Positions 53,813 through 63,042 are shown, numbered from the stretch's first letter. The stretch is 64,000 nucleotides of DNA from Vibrio tapetis subsp. quintayensis (GCF_030409945.1 NZ_JAUFQV010000032.1:248001-312000), one strand, 5' to 3'. Notes: generated by a model from the sequence alone, not told the origin. Numbers and translations are program-made.

Positions 53813-55032
53813 GTGACACTTTGACTCCTATCCGAAAAGACACCAGCTTTGATCAGTGCCTAAAATGCACCGTTTGTACCGTCTATTGCCCAGTAGCCAA
53901 AGCTAACCCCGACTACCCAGGACCTAAAGAGTGCGGCCCTGATGGCGAAAGGCTACGAATGAAAAGCCCAGCGTTTTATGACGAAGCGTTAAAACACTGT
54001 ACCAACTGCAAACGCTGCGAAACCGCCTGCCCATCAGGGGTAAAAATTGGCGACATGATTGCCGCCGCACGGGGTGAGTTCGGCGAGTTAAAACTCAACC
54101 CGAAAACGATGCGAGACTTCGTTCTTAGCCATACGGATTTATTCGGAAGCATCGCAACCCCTTTTGCACCGATCGTTAATTTTGCCACTTCTATTCCGGT
54201 GGTAAAAAAGATCATGCATAAGACTATCGGTGTGCACGACCATAAGTCTCTGCCAAAATATTCCCATGGAACCTTTCGACGCTGGTTCAAACAAAACTGC
54301 ACCAGTCAGCCGCTTTATCCTAGGCAAGTCGCCTATTTTCATGGCTGTTACGTCAATTATAACCATCCTCAGTTGGGCAAAGATTTCATCAAAGTCATGA
54401 ACTCGATGAGTGTTGGAGTTCGTCTACTCGATAAAGAAAAGTGCTGTGGCGTGCCATTAATTGCCAACGGATTTCATGACAAAGCTCGGAAGAATGCAGA
54501 GCTAAACGTCAAGCAGTTGCAAAACACAGTAGATACATACAACACCACCGTGCTGTCTACGTCTTCTACATGTTCATTCACATTAAAACAAGAATACCCC
54601 CACGTGTTGAACGTCGACAACAGTGGTGTTGCTGACCGAATTCAGTACGTGACTCGCTTTCTACTGCGTGAATTTATGAGTGGTAATATGCCGACAATGA
54701 AGCCTCTAAACAAACGCATTGTTTACCATACTCCTTGCCACCTTGAGCGCAGTGGTGGTGCTATCTTCACCATAGAATTGCTTAAGATGATCCCTGGGTT
54801 AGAGGTCATTGTCTTAGATAGTGAATGCTGTGGCCTTGCAGGTACTTACGGATTTAAAGAGGAAAATTACGATGTGTCTATGAAGATTGGCCAGCACTTA
54901 TTTGACACCATCAAAGCCTCTGGCGCCGACTATGCCATTACCGATTGCGAAACCTGTAAATGGCAAATCGAAGAGAATTCTGGGCTAGAGACCATTCACC
55001 CGATTAGCCTCATCGCCCAAGCGCTGGCATAA
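53809..55032 (+). CDS. glpC: Anaerobic glycerol-3-phosphate dehydrogenase subunit C GlpC
   Basis: 407-residue iron-sulfur subunit linking GlpAB to the membrane quinone pool. Two 4Fe-4S motifs, CLKCTVCTVYCPVA and CTNCKRCETACPSG, then two CCG domains (EKCCGVPLIANG and SECCGLAGTYG). Start ATG 53809 overlaps the glpB stop and has CGGAGG 8 nt upstream; a long in-frame extension to 53656 lies inside glpB and is rejected. No terminator visible before the convergent gene at 55065. Confidence 0.96.
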   Translation: MSDTLTPIRKDTSFDQCLKCTVCTVYCPVAKANPDYPGPKECGPDGERLRMKSPAFYDEALKHCTNCKRCETACPSGVKIGDMIAAARGEFGELKLNPKTMRDFVLSHTDLFGSIATPFAPIVNFATSIPVVKKIMHKTIGVHDHKSLPKYSHGTFRRWFKQNCTSQPLYPRQVAYFHGCYVNYNHPQLGKDFIKVMNSMSVGVRLLDKEKCCGVPLIANGFHDKARKNAELNVKQLQNTVDTYNTTVLSTSSTCSFTLKQEYPHVLNVDNSGVADRIQYVTRFLLREFMSGNMPTMKPLNKRIVYHTPCHLERSGGAIFTIELLKMIPGLEVIVLDSECCGLAGTYGFKEENYDVSMKIGQHLFDTIKASGADYAITDCETCKWQIEENSGLETIHPISLIAQALA

Positions 55033-55064
55033 AACACAGCACATAAATGGCAAGCACTTAAGGC

Positions 55065-55646
55065 TTAGATAGCGGCCGATTTCACGTGCTGCCATAACTC
55101 AAATAGGTGCTGCGTCGCTTCCATGTATTGCGGATATTCGCTGAATTTTTGGCGTAATTCCGCATTCATGTTGAAGACATCATCACTCAATTCCCAATAC
55201 AAAACGGTCGTATAGAGCATTGCTTTAAGAGTTTTGCATACTTGCTGCTCATAGATGACTTCTATCTCAACTAACAGATCCTGTCTTTGAGCTTCGTTGG
55301 CGATACCTTGCTTAATGGATGCCACCAGGCGCTGGTAGGGTTCATGCTGCGTTAAGCTGACCATTACCGCAGGGGTTGCTTTAGCTAAAGGAATAAGCGC
55401 CTGTTCGATGATTGCCAACCAATTTTCTTTGGTCAAATCGCTGTCACTAATGCTGGTAAAATCGGAACGTATTTGTTTCTCAACCGAAGCCTGTGACTTT
55501 TTAAGGACAGAACGAACCTTTTGAAACGGCAGTTGATGCTCTTTACACAGATCAACAATGAGTGCGTGAAAGCCACCACCCGGTAAATGAAGGTTTTCTT
55601 TGAATATTGAAATGGCTTGTTCTTGTTGCTCTGTCAGTGCGCTCAT
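55065..55646 (-). CDS. Uncharacterised helical protein
   Basis: 193 residues from ATG 55646 (MSALTEQQEQAIS); an upstream TTG at 55670 is less likely and neither has a good ribosome site. Predominantly alpha-helical by composition. The start (EQQEQAISIFKENLHLPGGGFHALIVDLCKEHQLPFQKVRSVLKKSQASVE) resembles an N-terminal HTH followed by a ligand-binding helical bundle, so a distant TetR-like regulator is possible, but the HTH is not clear enough to name. Converges on glpC with 32 bp between. Confidence 0.6.
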   Translation of the reverse strand: MSALTEQQEQAISIFKENLHLPGGGFHALIVDLCKEHQLPFQKVRSVLKKSQASVEKQIRSDFTSISDSDLTKENWLAIIEQALIPLAKATPAVMVSLTQHEPYQRLVASIKQGIANEAQRQDLLVEIEVIYEQQVCKTLKAMLYTTVLYWELSDDVFNMNAELRQKFSEYPQYMEATQHLFELWQHVKSAAI

Positions 55647-55751
55647 TGTGTATTTTATCCATCGAAGCAATAATCTGCCGTAAGGCTAGAGATTTTCTGG
55701 TCTCGATTCAAGTACCCCATCACAACAATTTCCCTAACTCGGCATGAAAAC

Positions 55752-55799
55752 AAAAAAGCGGATGAAAAACGCAGAGTCATTCTGCCCATTTCTATCCGC
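55752..55799 (-). terminator. Branched terminator after glycosyltransferase gene
   Basis: GCGGAT (55758-55763) pairs with ATCCGC (55794-55799) and an inner CAGA/TCTG (55772-55775, 55781-55784) stem forms within. On the minus strand the structure is followed by six T. It ends the gene at 55858-56874. Confidence 0.72.
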
Positions 55800-55857
55800 T
55801 ACTTTATTTAGATCCATACCTTATAGTACGTACCCATCAACATTCAATATGCAGGTT

Positions 55858-56874
55858 TTACTTAACCACAGCATCTACAGGTGTTTCTGCAGGCGCTGCG
55901 CCATCTTGCTTACGTTGTCTGTCTTGTAGGCTTTTCACTACATAAACAGGCCTTGCCTTGGACTCAATAAAAATTCGCCCAATGTATTCGCCCAACAGGC
56001 CGATACTCAACAGCTGAATGCCCCCCAAAGCTAATTGCACAACCATTATAGTTGGGTAGCCTGACACGGTTTCACCAAAAACCATGGTTTTAACCACAAT
56101 GAACCCACCAAAAATGAGCGCACCAAGCGCAACAATCGAGCCAAAGAAAGTCGCCAGTCGAAGAGGCCTGATAGAGAAGGAGGTGATGCCATCGACAGCT
56201 AAACCAAGCAGTTTAAAATAATTCCACTTCGTTTCGCCTGCGCAGCGAGAATCACGTTGATATTGAATCGTCGCGTGCTCAAAGCCCGGCCACATAAACA
56301 AACCTTTCATGTATCGGTTACGTTCAGGCAGTTCATTAATGTGTTCCACTACTCTGCGGCTCAATAGGCGAAAATCTCCGACGTTTTCGGGGATATTATT
56401 CTTAACTAACGAGTTCAACAGTCGATAGAAAAGCGCCGCAGACGCGCGCTTCATGCGTGTTTCACCTAAACGCTCGCTACGCTGCATATTTACGACATCA
56501 TAGCCTTCGCGCCACTTCGCGATCATGTCCGGGATAAGCTCTGGCGGATCTTGTAAATCAGCATCAAGCAAGATAACCGTTTGACCTCTGCAGTACTTCA
56601 AACCCGCACTCATTGCCGCTTCTTTGCCAAAATTTCGGCTCAATACGATGCTTCTAGTACACGTAATTTCGTCACTAAAGCCATCAATCACTTCATGGCT
56701 TTTATCGGTGCTGCCATCATCGATATACACAATTTCGCAAGATTCAGGCAGTTCATTTAAAACCTTAACGAGCCTGGCATGGAGAATAGGCAAAACGGTT
56801 TTTTCATTAAAGTAGGGAACAATAACCGACAGCAGAATTTCATCGTTATCTTTGCCGCTCTTTACTAATTCCAC
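55858..56874 (-). CDS. GT2 polyprenyl-phosphate glycosyltransferase (GtrB/DPM-like)
   Basis: 338-residue family-2 glycosyltransferase. Catalytic domain residues 15-230: SVIVPYFNEKTVLP, IDDGSTDKS, LSRNFGKEAAMSAGL, DADLQDPPEL (DxD), and the MKGLFMWPGF region; then two membrane helices (about 240-315) and a basic tail. GTG 56874 with AAGGA 6 nt upstream is chosen; a longer TTG start at 56904 has no ribosome site. Such enzymes transfer a sugar from UDP-sugar to undecaprenyl phosphate for side-chain glycosylation of O antigen or teichoic acids. No GtrA-like flippase or acceptor glycosyltransferase lies nearby, so substrate and use are unknown. Confidence 0.88.
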   Translation of the reverse strand: MELVKSGKDNDEILLSVIVPYFNEKTVLPILHARLVKVLNELPESCEIVYIDDGSTDKSHEVIDGFSDEITCTRSIVLSRNFGKEAAMSAGLKYCRGQTVILLDADLQDPPELIPDMIAKWREGYDVVNMQRSERLGETRMKRASAALFYRLLNSLVKNNIPENVGDFRLLSRRVVEHINELPERNRYMKGLFMWPGFEHATIQYQRDSRCAGETKWNYFKLLGLAVDGITSFSIRPLRLATFFGSIVALGALIFGGFIVVKTMVFGETVSGYPTIMVVQLALGGIQLLSIGLLGEYIGRIFIESKARPVYVVKSLQDRQRKQDGAAPAETPVDAVVK

Positions 56875-56904
56875 TTCATTTCCTTTCAAACTATATTTAT
56901 CCAA

Positions 56905-57372
56905 ATCGATACTTCACTCACCTATACCGTACGAATACCACAATAATGGATAAATGTGAGGAAAATAAGGAGGAAGTGATAAGTAAACACTATATTAGCT
57001 AAAGATTGAATTTAAAATAATTTTATATGGAATCATTTTGATTGTTATTTACACAAAATATAATAGGTAAAATGAAAAACTCTCATTGATCATACGCTTG
57101 AAACATAAACGCTCAGCGAGGGAAGAATAAACACACCGTCAATACTCACATATTGTTACACTCTTTCTTCATAGGCCTATTTTGGCTGATATCCACTATT
57201 TATTTAAAAGCTCAAACCATTTTATTTAAAGCACTTAACTAGACTCTACGTAGCCATAATTCGCATCACAATAACGCAACCTAATTCATTAATAAGTAAG
57301 ACTTTGTGGTAACATCGCCGACATTATCTGACTGCTGATACGCTGTTTTCAGTCCTCTAAGGAAGCGACGAC
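56905..57372. other. Gene-free AT-rich region
   Basis: 470 bp between divergent genes (glycosyltransferase leftward, copper operon rightward). It is AT-rich and should hold both promoters; AAGGA before ATG 57373 is the only clear element. No hairpin, repeat or known operator could be recognised. Confidence 0.5.
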
Positions 57373-57810
57373 ATGATTCAGGCAAAACAATTAATGCCAA
57401 TGACGTTAGTAGTGGCCGCCCTCGCGACAGGCTTCTATGCACAAGACCTGCTGACTTTGGTCAAACCCTCTAACGACCCTATCGACCTTTCCCAATATTG
57501 CCACCTAAGTAATGAGACCTGTACTCAAGAAGACATGAGCGCGCAACTTGAGCAAAATGTCCTTCACCCCTTAAAGCCAACCGTTTTATCCGTAAACTGG
57601 CCTAACAGTGATGCCGAACAATTGCGGCTAGAACTCAATGGTATGGAGATGGAAATGGGCACTCTGCGCTTCCAACTTGATAGAAATGAAGAAGGGGTGT
57701 ACCAAGGCATTTTATTGTTGCCAGTATGCACCACAGACAACATGACTTGGTTAGGGCAGATCACAGGAAATAATCAAAAAATGAACGTTGCAATAAGGAT
57801 GGAACGATGA
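57373..57810 (+). CDS. Uncharacterised Met-rich exported protein in copper operon
   Basis: 145 residues with an N-terminal hydrophobic anchor or signal (MTLVVAALATGFYA, residues 10-23), then a periplasmic domain. It has Cys43, Cys50 and Cys116 and a Met-rich loop GMEMEMG at about residue 90, features suited to copper binding. No named family is recognised. It overlaps sco1 by 4 bp (ATGA), so it is the first gene of a coupled operon with SCO1 and PCuAC and probably serves the same copper-handling process in the periplasm. Confidence 0.75.
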   Translation: MIQAKQLMPMTLVVAALATGFYAQDLLTLVKPSNDPIDLSQYCHLSNETCTQEDMSAQLEQNVLHPLKPTVLSVNWPNSDAEQLRLELNGMEMEMGTLRFQLDRNEEGVYQGILLLPVCTTDNMTWLGQITGNNQKMNVAIRMER

Positions 57811-58412
57811 ATAAAAACTGGTCACTCGTCATTGTTGTTGCGTTTGCGCTCGGTTTAGGCACTAAGGCCTACATAGATGAACAAGCAAAAGTACGAGTAG
57901 AAACACAGCAAACGCACGCGAACTCCATTAATGGCCTATTGGTAGGAAAAGACAATAAAAGCATTGATATTTTCGATGGCGAAGACACTCGCGTTCGTGT
58001 TGTTTATTTTGGTTTTACGCGCTGCGCAGATGTATGCCCAACGTCACTTGCCATGCTTGCTGGTGCGCTAAATGAGTTAGACCCACAACAATTGAACCAA
58101 TTTAGGCCTATGTTTATCTCGCTCGATCCTGAGAGAGATGGCGCCGAAGACTCTGCAACCTATGCCCACTATTTTCATCCAAATATCGAAGGGTTATCAG
58201 CTCCTTTAACGGTAACCAAACCATTGGCTGACAAATATGGCGTGATCTTTCGTAAAACCGAAATGAAAGACTCTGCAATGAAATACACACTTGATCACAG
58301 CTCTTATTTCTATTTTCTAAAACCAGATGGAACCCTGATCTCCAAAGTTCCACACACTTTATCACCAGCACCTATTGTTGCGGCGATGACCTCCATAATG
58401 AAGGAACAATAA
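57807..58412 (+). CDS. SCO1/SenC family copper chaperone
   Basis: 201-residue SCO1/SenC protein: N-terminal membrane anchor (SLVIVVAFALGLG), thioredoxin fold with copper-binding CADVCP (CxxxCP) at about residues 70-75, and the distal His in TLDHSSYFYF. SCO proteins bind Cu(I/II) and help insert CuA into cytochrome oxidase, or act as thiol oxidoreductases. No cytochrome oxidase gene is adjacent. Stop overlaps the PCuAC start by one base. Confidence 0.94.
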   Translation: MNKNWSLVIVVAFALGLGTKAYIDEQAKVRVETQQTHANSINGLLVGKDNKSIDIFDGEDTRVRVVYFGFTRCADVCPTSLAMLAGALNELDPQQLNQFRPMFISLDPERDGAEDSATYAHYFHPNIEGLSAPLTVTKPLADKYGVIFRKTEMKDSAMKYTLDHSSYFYFLKPDGTLISKVPHTLSPAPIVAAMTSIMKEQ

Positions 58413-58864
58413 TGAAACTTAAGCCTCTACTGTTAACAGCTCTATTGCTAACTCCATTCGCACAGGCGGCGTCTCTTGAACCTCTTGAAGTTCATAACCC
58501 TTACGCAAGAGCCACACCGCCCAATGCGCCAGCAAGTGCGGCCTTTATGATGCTGCACAACAACAATGATGTTGCGCGCTACATTGTTTCAGCGACAAGC
58601 GCTGCAGCTGAAAAGGTGGAACTACACAACCATGTAAAAGAAGGCGATATGATGAAAATGCGCCAAGTCTCTGAAATTGAGATTCCGGCCAACGGTATGG
58701 CGACACTGAAACCAGGAAGCCTACACATCATGTTTTTTGACCTTAAAAAGCCATTTGCTGAAAATGACAGCATTGAGCTTACGCTTACCATGAAAAATGG
58801 CGACACCCAAATCATCACAGCTCCGATAAAAAAAGTGATGAAAGGCATGAAGCATAAGCACTAG
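58412..58864 (+). CDS. PCuAC-type periplasmic copper chaperone
   Basis: 150 residues: signal peptide 1-19 (AQA/ASL), then the PCuAC (DUF461) fold. The Cu(I) ligand pattern H-X(~10)-M-X(~21)-H-X-M is present: HNHVKEGDMMKMR and SLHIMFFDL. The protein ends MKGMKHKH, a second Met/His-rich patch. Works with SCO1 on CuA assembly or copper scavenging. Its stop codon TAG lies in the first unit of a 7-bp tandem repeat. Confidence 0.94.
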   Translation: MKLKPLLLTALLLTPFAQAASLEPLEVHNPYARATPPNAPASAAFMMLHNNNDVARYIVSATSAAAEKVELHNHVKEGDMMKMRQVSEIEIPANGMATLKPGSLHIMFFDLKKPFAENDSIELTLTMKNGDTQIITAPIKKVMKGMKHKH

Positions 58865-58906
58865 GCACTAGGCACTAGGCACTAGGCACTAGGCGCTAGG
58901 CGCTAG
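58858..58906. repeat. 7-bp tandem repeat (7 units) at end of PCuAC gene
   Basis: Five copies of GCACTAG (58858-58892) followed by two of GCGCTAG (58893-58906), then partial GCAAG. The first unit supplies the last His codon and the TAG stop of the PCuAC gene. A likely slippage-prone minisatellite in the 3' untranslated region. Confidence 0.97.
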
Positions 58907-58927
58907 GCAAGAATCAACCTCTAAAAC

Positions 58928-58956
58928 AAGAACAGCGCTGAATCAGCGCTGTTCTT
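58928..58956. terminator. Bidirectional terminator between copper operon and kinase gene
   Basis: AAGAACAGCGCTGA / TCAGCGCTGTTCTT (58928-58941, 58943-58956), a nearly perfect palindrome followed by TTTTAT on the plus strand and TTGTTTTAG on the minus strand. Confidence 0.85.
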
Positions 58957-58972
58957 TTATACAACGAACGTA

Positions 58973-61327
58973 TTAACCTTTGCCACTGTTCGTCTTTTGC
59001 TTGCTTCCACCTCCGCTGGTCGAAGAAGAAAAAGGTGACGATGAGTTTTCCACCAAAAATTCAAACGTAGCGATATGGCTACGCAAAGTATGAGAAAGCT
59101 TGCTGAAATTTACAGGCTTAGACACAAATCCATCCATTCCTACTTCGAAGCAACGTGTTTTTTCTTCCGCCAACACGTTTGCGGTCAGCGCGACGATCGG
59201 CACACGAGCAGTGCTGCCAATTTCCATTTTTCGAATCGAGGTTGTCGCTTCAAATCCATCCATAACCGGCATTTGGCAATCCATGAACACCAGGTCGTAA
59301 TAATTGACGGCACATTTAGACACCGCAATTCGACCATTTTTAGCAATATCAACTTCGACACCTAATCTCTGTAGCATTTTTTTCATCACCACTTGATTAG
59401 AAAATTGATCTTCCACCAGCAGTATTTGAATCGCACTATCACGGGAATCAGGCTGTTGCTCTGGTGGCATACCGACATAGTGAGTCATCACGGGTCTCAG
59501 TAAACTGAGAACTCGATGCTCCAACTCTTCATTTCGGTATGGGCGGCTTAAATAACTATCAATGCCGTGAGGTTTCAAATCTTGATAATCTAATACCTCC
59601 GCAGAGATCATAAGAACCGACGGAATAGGCTCAGGTAACTTTTTATCGAAAGAGGCAGCAAGCTCTACCCCGTCAATCTGCGGCATATTTTTGTCTAACA
59701 CAATCAGTTGATACGGCATTCCCTCCGATTGAGCGTCCGCCAGCAGTTTGATAACTTGAGTTTCATCGCCACAACTGTGAACATCCAATCCCATTTTAGA
59801 CAACTGTAATGATGTAATCTTCATATTAAAGGGGCTGTCATCCACCACTAAAGCTCGAGGTAACGTCACCTTGTCGTTCTGATCGTATTGATTCAATGCT
59901 TCTTGATGAGTCGCTAAACGCAAAGTAAAAAAGAAATGGCTGCCTAAACCCGGTTCACTGTCGATCTTTAGATCCCCGCCCATCAAACGAACTAAGTGGC
60001 GAGAGAGCCCTAACCGAATACCGGTATTTTTCCGACACACAGCCCCGTCACTGTTTTCACAAAACGCTTGCTCAAAAATGGTCTCGTGCTGCTCTTTCGC
60101 AATGCCAATACCACTGTCTTTCACTTCTATTAACAGCGTTTCCGAATCATCGTCGTAAGACAGATGCTGTACATCCAGTAAAACATAACCATTTTCAGTA
60201 AATTTAACCGCATTGCTGACCAAGTTCCTTAACACTTGACGCAGTCTTGCTTTATCACCCACAAGTTGAGGATTAATACTCGAGTCCACCGTGCACTGAA
60301 ACAATAACTCCTTCTCTGTGGCCACAGCCCTAAAAGAGGCATCGATATCTGCAACCATTTCAGCGATATTAATCATGCCTGTACACAGAGATAATTCGCC
60401 GACTTCAATTTGAGACAAATCGTGAATGTCATTCACCAGATCTTGCAAACTCTCAGCCGTGTGTTGCAGCAAACCGATGTATTCATCAAGCTCAGTTTCA
60501 CTTGGCTTCTCTTTTAGCAAACTAATCAAGCCAAAAACACCGTTTAAAGAAGTCCGAATTTCATGACTGACTGTCGCCATTGATTCACTTTTCCGCTTTT
60601 TGGCGTCTTCGGCCTCTAAGCAACGATCAGACAACTCCAAGAAAGTATTTCGAATTCGGTTAACTGAATGGTTATACCTTTGGATAAAAAGAGTAACTTC
60701 ATCTTTAAATAGACGGGATTGCAGTTTTATTTTTTTCGGTAGGCGGTCACCATCCATTTCTTCCACTTGGTTAGCTAACTGCTTTACCGGAACGATAATG
60801 CTCTTTTCTAAATAAAGATAGAAACCAAGTAGGATAAAAATAGCGAGCAATGCCTGAGTAGAAAAGACACGTCTGAGATGCTCAGCATCAGTCGCGATGG
60901 AAAGAGGCGACGCCAGATGGACCGTCATTTTACTGGTGATAGTGATACCGGTATTATTCTCGGTCAAAATAGGCCAGGTAATAACTTGGCTTGATTCCGA
61001 GCCCCCCCCTAAGCTGACCAATTCATGCCAATTATTGAATACGGTCACTGACTGCACTTCTGGTAAACGATAAAGCTCTTTTGCGATCCGCTCTGTCTGA
61101 TACTCATCAGCAGTGATTAAGCTTTGCTTGAGTCTTGATACATAGTGAGAATCGATCGAAGCGATAACGGCATCACTGCGTGATACTCCACGCTGATAAT
61201 CCCAAAACGAGTCCGCCAATGTAGAGGTAATAGCAAACAAGCTCCCAGCCAAGGTAAGCCCTATAAGCAATTGTGTTGCAAGACCCAGCCGAATCTTGGT
61301 GTTCAATAAGCCACGAGATAATGCCAT
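58973..61327 (-). CDS. Hybrid sensor histidine kinase with two receiver domains
   Basis: 784 residues: membrane helix about 13-35, periplasmic domain, helix about 158-175, HAMP-like linker, HisKA with SHEIRTSLNG (the usual Pro after RT is Ser), HATPase, REC1 (VDDSPFNMK ... IVLDKNMPQIDG) and REC2 (VEDQFSNQ ... VFMDCQMPVMDG ... SKPVN). Oddities: the ATPase G2 box reads TGIRLGLS (an Arg replaces the middle Gly), and REC1 has SRP instead of the conserved Lys-Pro. REC2 is intact. No Hpt domain; a Ser/Gly-rich tail ends the protein. BarA/LuxQ-like hybrid, signal unknown, no partner gene nearby. Confidence 0.88.
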   Translation of the reverse strand: MALSRGLLNTKIRLGLATQLLIGLTLAGSLFAITSTLADSFWDYQRGVSRSDAVIASIDSHYVSRLKQSLITADEYQTERIAKELYRLPEVQSVTVFNNWHELVSLGGGSESSQVITWPILTENNTGITITSKMTVHLASPLSIATDAEHLRRVFSTQALLAIFILLGFYLYLEKSIIVPVKQLANQVEEMDGDRLPKKIKLQSRLFKDEVTLFIQRYNHSVNRIRNTFLELSDRCLEAEDAKKRKSESMATVSHEIRTSLNGVFGLISLLKEKPSETELDEYIGLLQHTAESLQDLVNDIHDLSQIEVGELSLCTGMINIAEMVADIDASFRAVATEKELLFQCTVDSSINPQLVGDKARLRQVLRNLVSNAVKFTENGYVLLDVQHLSYDDDSETLLIEVKDSGIGIAKEQHETIFEQAFCENSDGAVCRKNTGIRLGLSRHLVRLMGGDLKIDSEPGLGSHFFFTLRLATHQEALNQYDQNDKVTLPRALVVDDSPFNMKITSLQLSKMGLDVHSCGDETQVIKLLADAQSEGMPYQLIVLDKNMPQIDGVELAASFDKKLPEPIPSVLMISAEVLDYQDLKPHGIDSYLSRPYRNEELEHRVLSLLRPVMTHYVGMPPEQQPDSRDSAIQILLVEDQFSNQVVMKKMLQRLGVEVDIAKNGRIAVSKCAVNYYDLVFMDCQMPVMDGFEATTSIRKMEIGSTARVPIVALTANVLAEEKTRCFEVGMDGFVSKPVNFSKLSHTLRSHIATFEFLVENSSSPFSSSTSGGGSKQKTNSGKG

Positions 61328-61706
61328 CTGAAAGCCTGCTTATTTTTAGTTTTTATGACTTAAGCATAGACGCTAATTAGATGAGAATTGTTACGAATTG
61401 ACGAACTCAGCCCTAGCCCAAATGACGACTAGCTTGATTTTGCATTAAATTCAACTAGATGCATAAGTAAATGGATTGTGTCTTTTTTTATTACGCCCCA
61501 TCGCTCGAGTAACAAATCAGTGCCATCCACACCATTCAAAATAGATCATTAAATCAACATTAAACTCCACTTATATTAACCTCAACCTTATATAAAAGAT
61601 AAATTTTAACCACTTTATAGACAAATTCACCATTAGCGCTATCATAGCCACGATTCTCTTCTTGTAGAGAGAATACGACTACAATTTAAAAAGTACAGGG
61701 ACTGAT
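61328..61706. other. Gene-free region before sstT
   Basis: 380 bp between divergent kinase and sstT genes. The only structure noted is a short inverted repeat ATTCTCT...AGAGAAT (61653-61659, 61668-61674) about 35 bp before the sstT start, possibly an mRNA leader hairpin. Nothing else recognised. Confidence 0.45.
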
Positions 61707-62930
61707 ATGAATAATAATTCATCTATGCTGATGAGATTTGCCAATGGTAACTTGGTCTACCAAATCTTATTCGGTATCTTTTTTGGTGTGATGCTTGCCA
61801 TTTTTTCACCAGAAACCGCCGTTAGCGCTCAACTACTGGGTAGCCTCTTTGTGGGAGCCTTGAAAGCCGTTGCCCCCATTCTGGTTTTCATTCTAGTTGC
61901 CGCGTCGATTGCTAATCAAAAGAAAAATCAACACACCAACATGCGCCCAATTATTGGGCTTTACCTAGCAGGTACTCTTTTTGCTTCTCTTACAGCCGTT
62001 GTAATGAGTTTTGCATTTCCAACCACTTTAACACTTGCTGCGGGCGCTCAAGGCGCAACACCACCACAAGGCATTGCTGAAGTGCTGCACACCTTGCTAT
62101 TTAAGCTTGTCGACAACCCAGTAAACGCACTGATGAACGCAAACTACATCGGTATTCTTGCTTGGGCGGTGGCTTTAGGTTTAGCGCTTCATCATGCCTC
62201 TGATACCACTAAAGCCGTGTTTGAAGACTTAAGCCAAGGCGTATCTCAAATCGTACGCTTTATCATTCGTTTAGCTCCATTCGGTATTTTCGGCTTGGTT
62301 GCTGCAACGTTTGCTACCACCGGTTTTGGTGCCATCATGGGTTACGCACAATTACTGATGGTATTGCTTGGTTCTATGGCGTTCATGGCGCTTGTCGTTA
62401 ACCCTGCGATGGTTTACTTCAAAATACGCCAAAACCCCTACCCGCTAGTATTTCAATGCCTACGTGAAAGTGGCGTAACCGCATTTTTCACCCGTTCAAG
62501 TGCCGCGAATATTCCTGTCAACATGAACTTGTGTAAAAAGCTGGATCTTCACGAAGACACTTATTCAGTGTCTATCCCGCTAGGCGCAACCATTAACATG
62601 GGTGGCGCTGCCATCACGATTACCGTGCTAACACTTGCTGCCGTACATACGATGGGCATTCAAATCGATATTATGACGGCTCTATTGCTAAGTATTGTCG
62701 CTGCAGTATCAGCTTGTGGTGCTTCTGGGGTTGCTGGTGGCTCTCTACTGCTCATTCCACTTGCTTGTGGCCTATTTGGTATTTCCAATGACGTGGCAAT
62801 GCAGGTCGTTGCGGTAGGCTTTATCATTGGTGTAATCCAAGATTCTGCTGAAACGGCGCTCAATAGCTCAACAGACGTGGTGTTCACAGCAGCCGTGTGC
62901 CAAGCAGAAGAAGCCAAGAACAACGCATAA
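61707..62930 (+). CDS. sstT: Serine/threonine:sodium symporter SstT
   Basis: 407-residue DAACS-family symporter in the inner membrane. Re-entrant loop signatures FTRSSAANIPVNMNLCKKL (serine-rich loop) and GATINMGGAAITITVL (Na+/substrate site), GASGVAGGSLLLIPLACGLFG, and the C-terminal QDSAETALNSSTDVVFTAAVC. Length and motifs match E. coli SstT (414). ATG 61707 follows AGGGA. Single gene closed by the terminator at 63005-63042. Confidence 0.96.
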   Translation: MNNNSSMLMRFANGNLVYQILFGIFFGVMLAIFSPETAVSAQLLGSLFVGALKAVAPILVFILVAASIANQKKNQHTNMRPIIGLYLAGTLFASLTAVVMSFAFPTTLTLAAGAQGATPPQGIAEVLHTLLFKLVDNPVNALMNANYIGILAWAVALGLALHHASDTTKAVFEDLSQGVSQIVRFIIRLAPFGIFGLVAATFATTGFGAIMGYAQLLMVLLGSMAFMALVVNPAMVYFKIRQNPYPLVFQCLRESGVTAFFTRSSAANIPVNMNLCKKLDLHEDTYSVSIPLGATINMGGAAITITVLTLAAVHTMGIQIDIMTALLLSIVAAVSACGASGVAGGSLLLIPLACGLFGISNDVAMQVVAVGFIIGVIQDSAETALNSSTDVVFTAAVCQAEEAKNNA

Positions 62931-63004
62931 TGGCTGCTCTCATTGAATCACGGTTGATAAGCACCAAACGATGCTGATAAGCCATGATTTAGATAGGCCA
63001 TAAC

Positions 63005-63042
63005 AAAAAGCCCGCATACAGTTTTCAGTATGCGGGCTTTTT
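63005..63042. terminator. Strong bidirectional terminator after sstT
   Basis: Fifteen-bp stem AAAAAGCCCGCATAC / GTATGCGGGCTTTTT (63005-63019, 63028-63042). T-runs on both strands; serves sstT and the convergent Sel1 gene. Confidence 0.93.
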
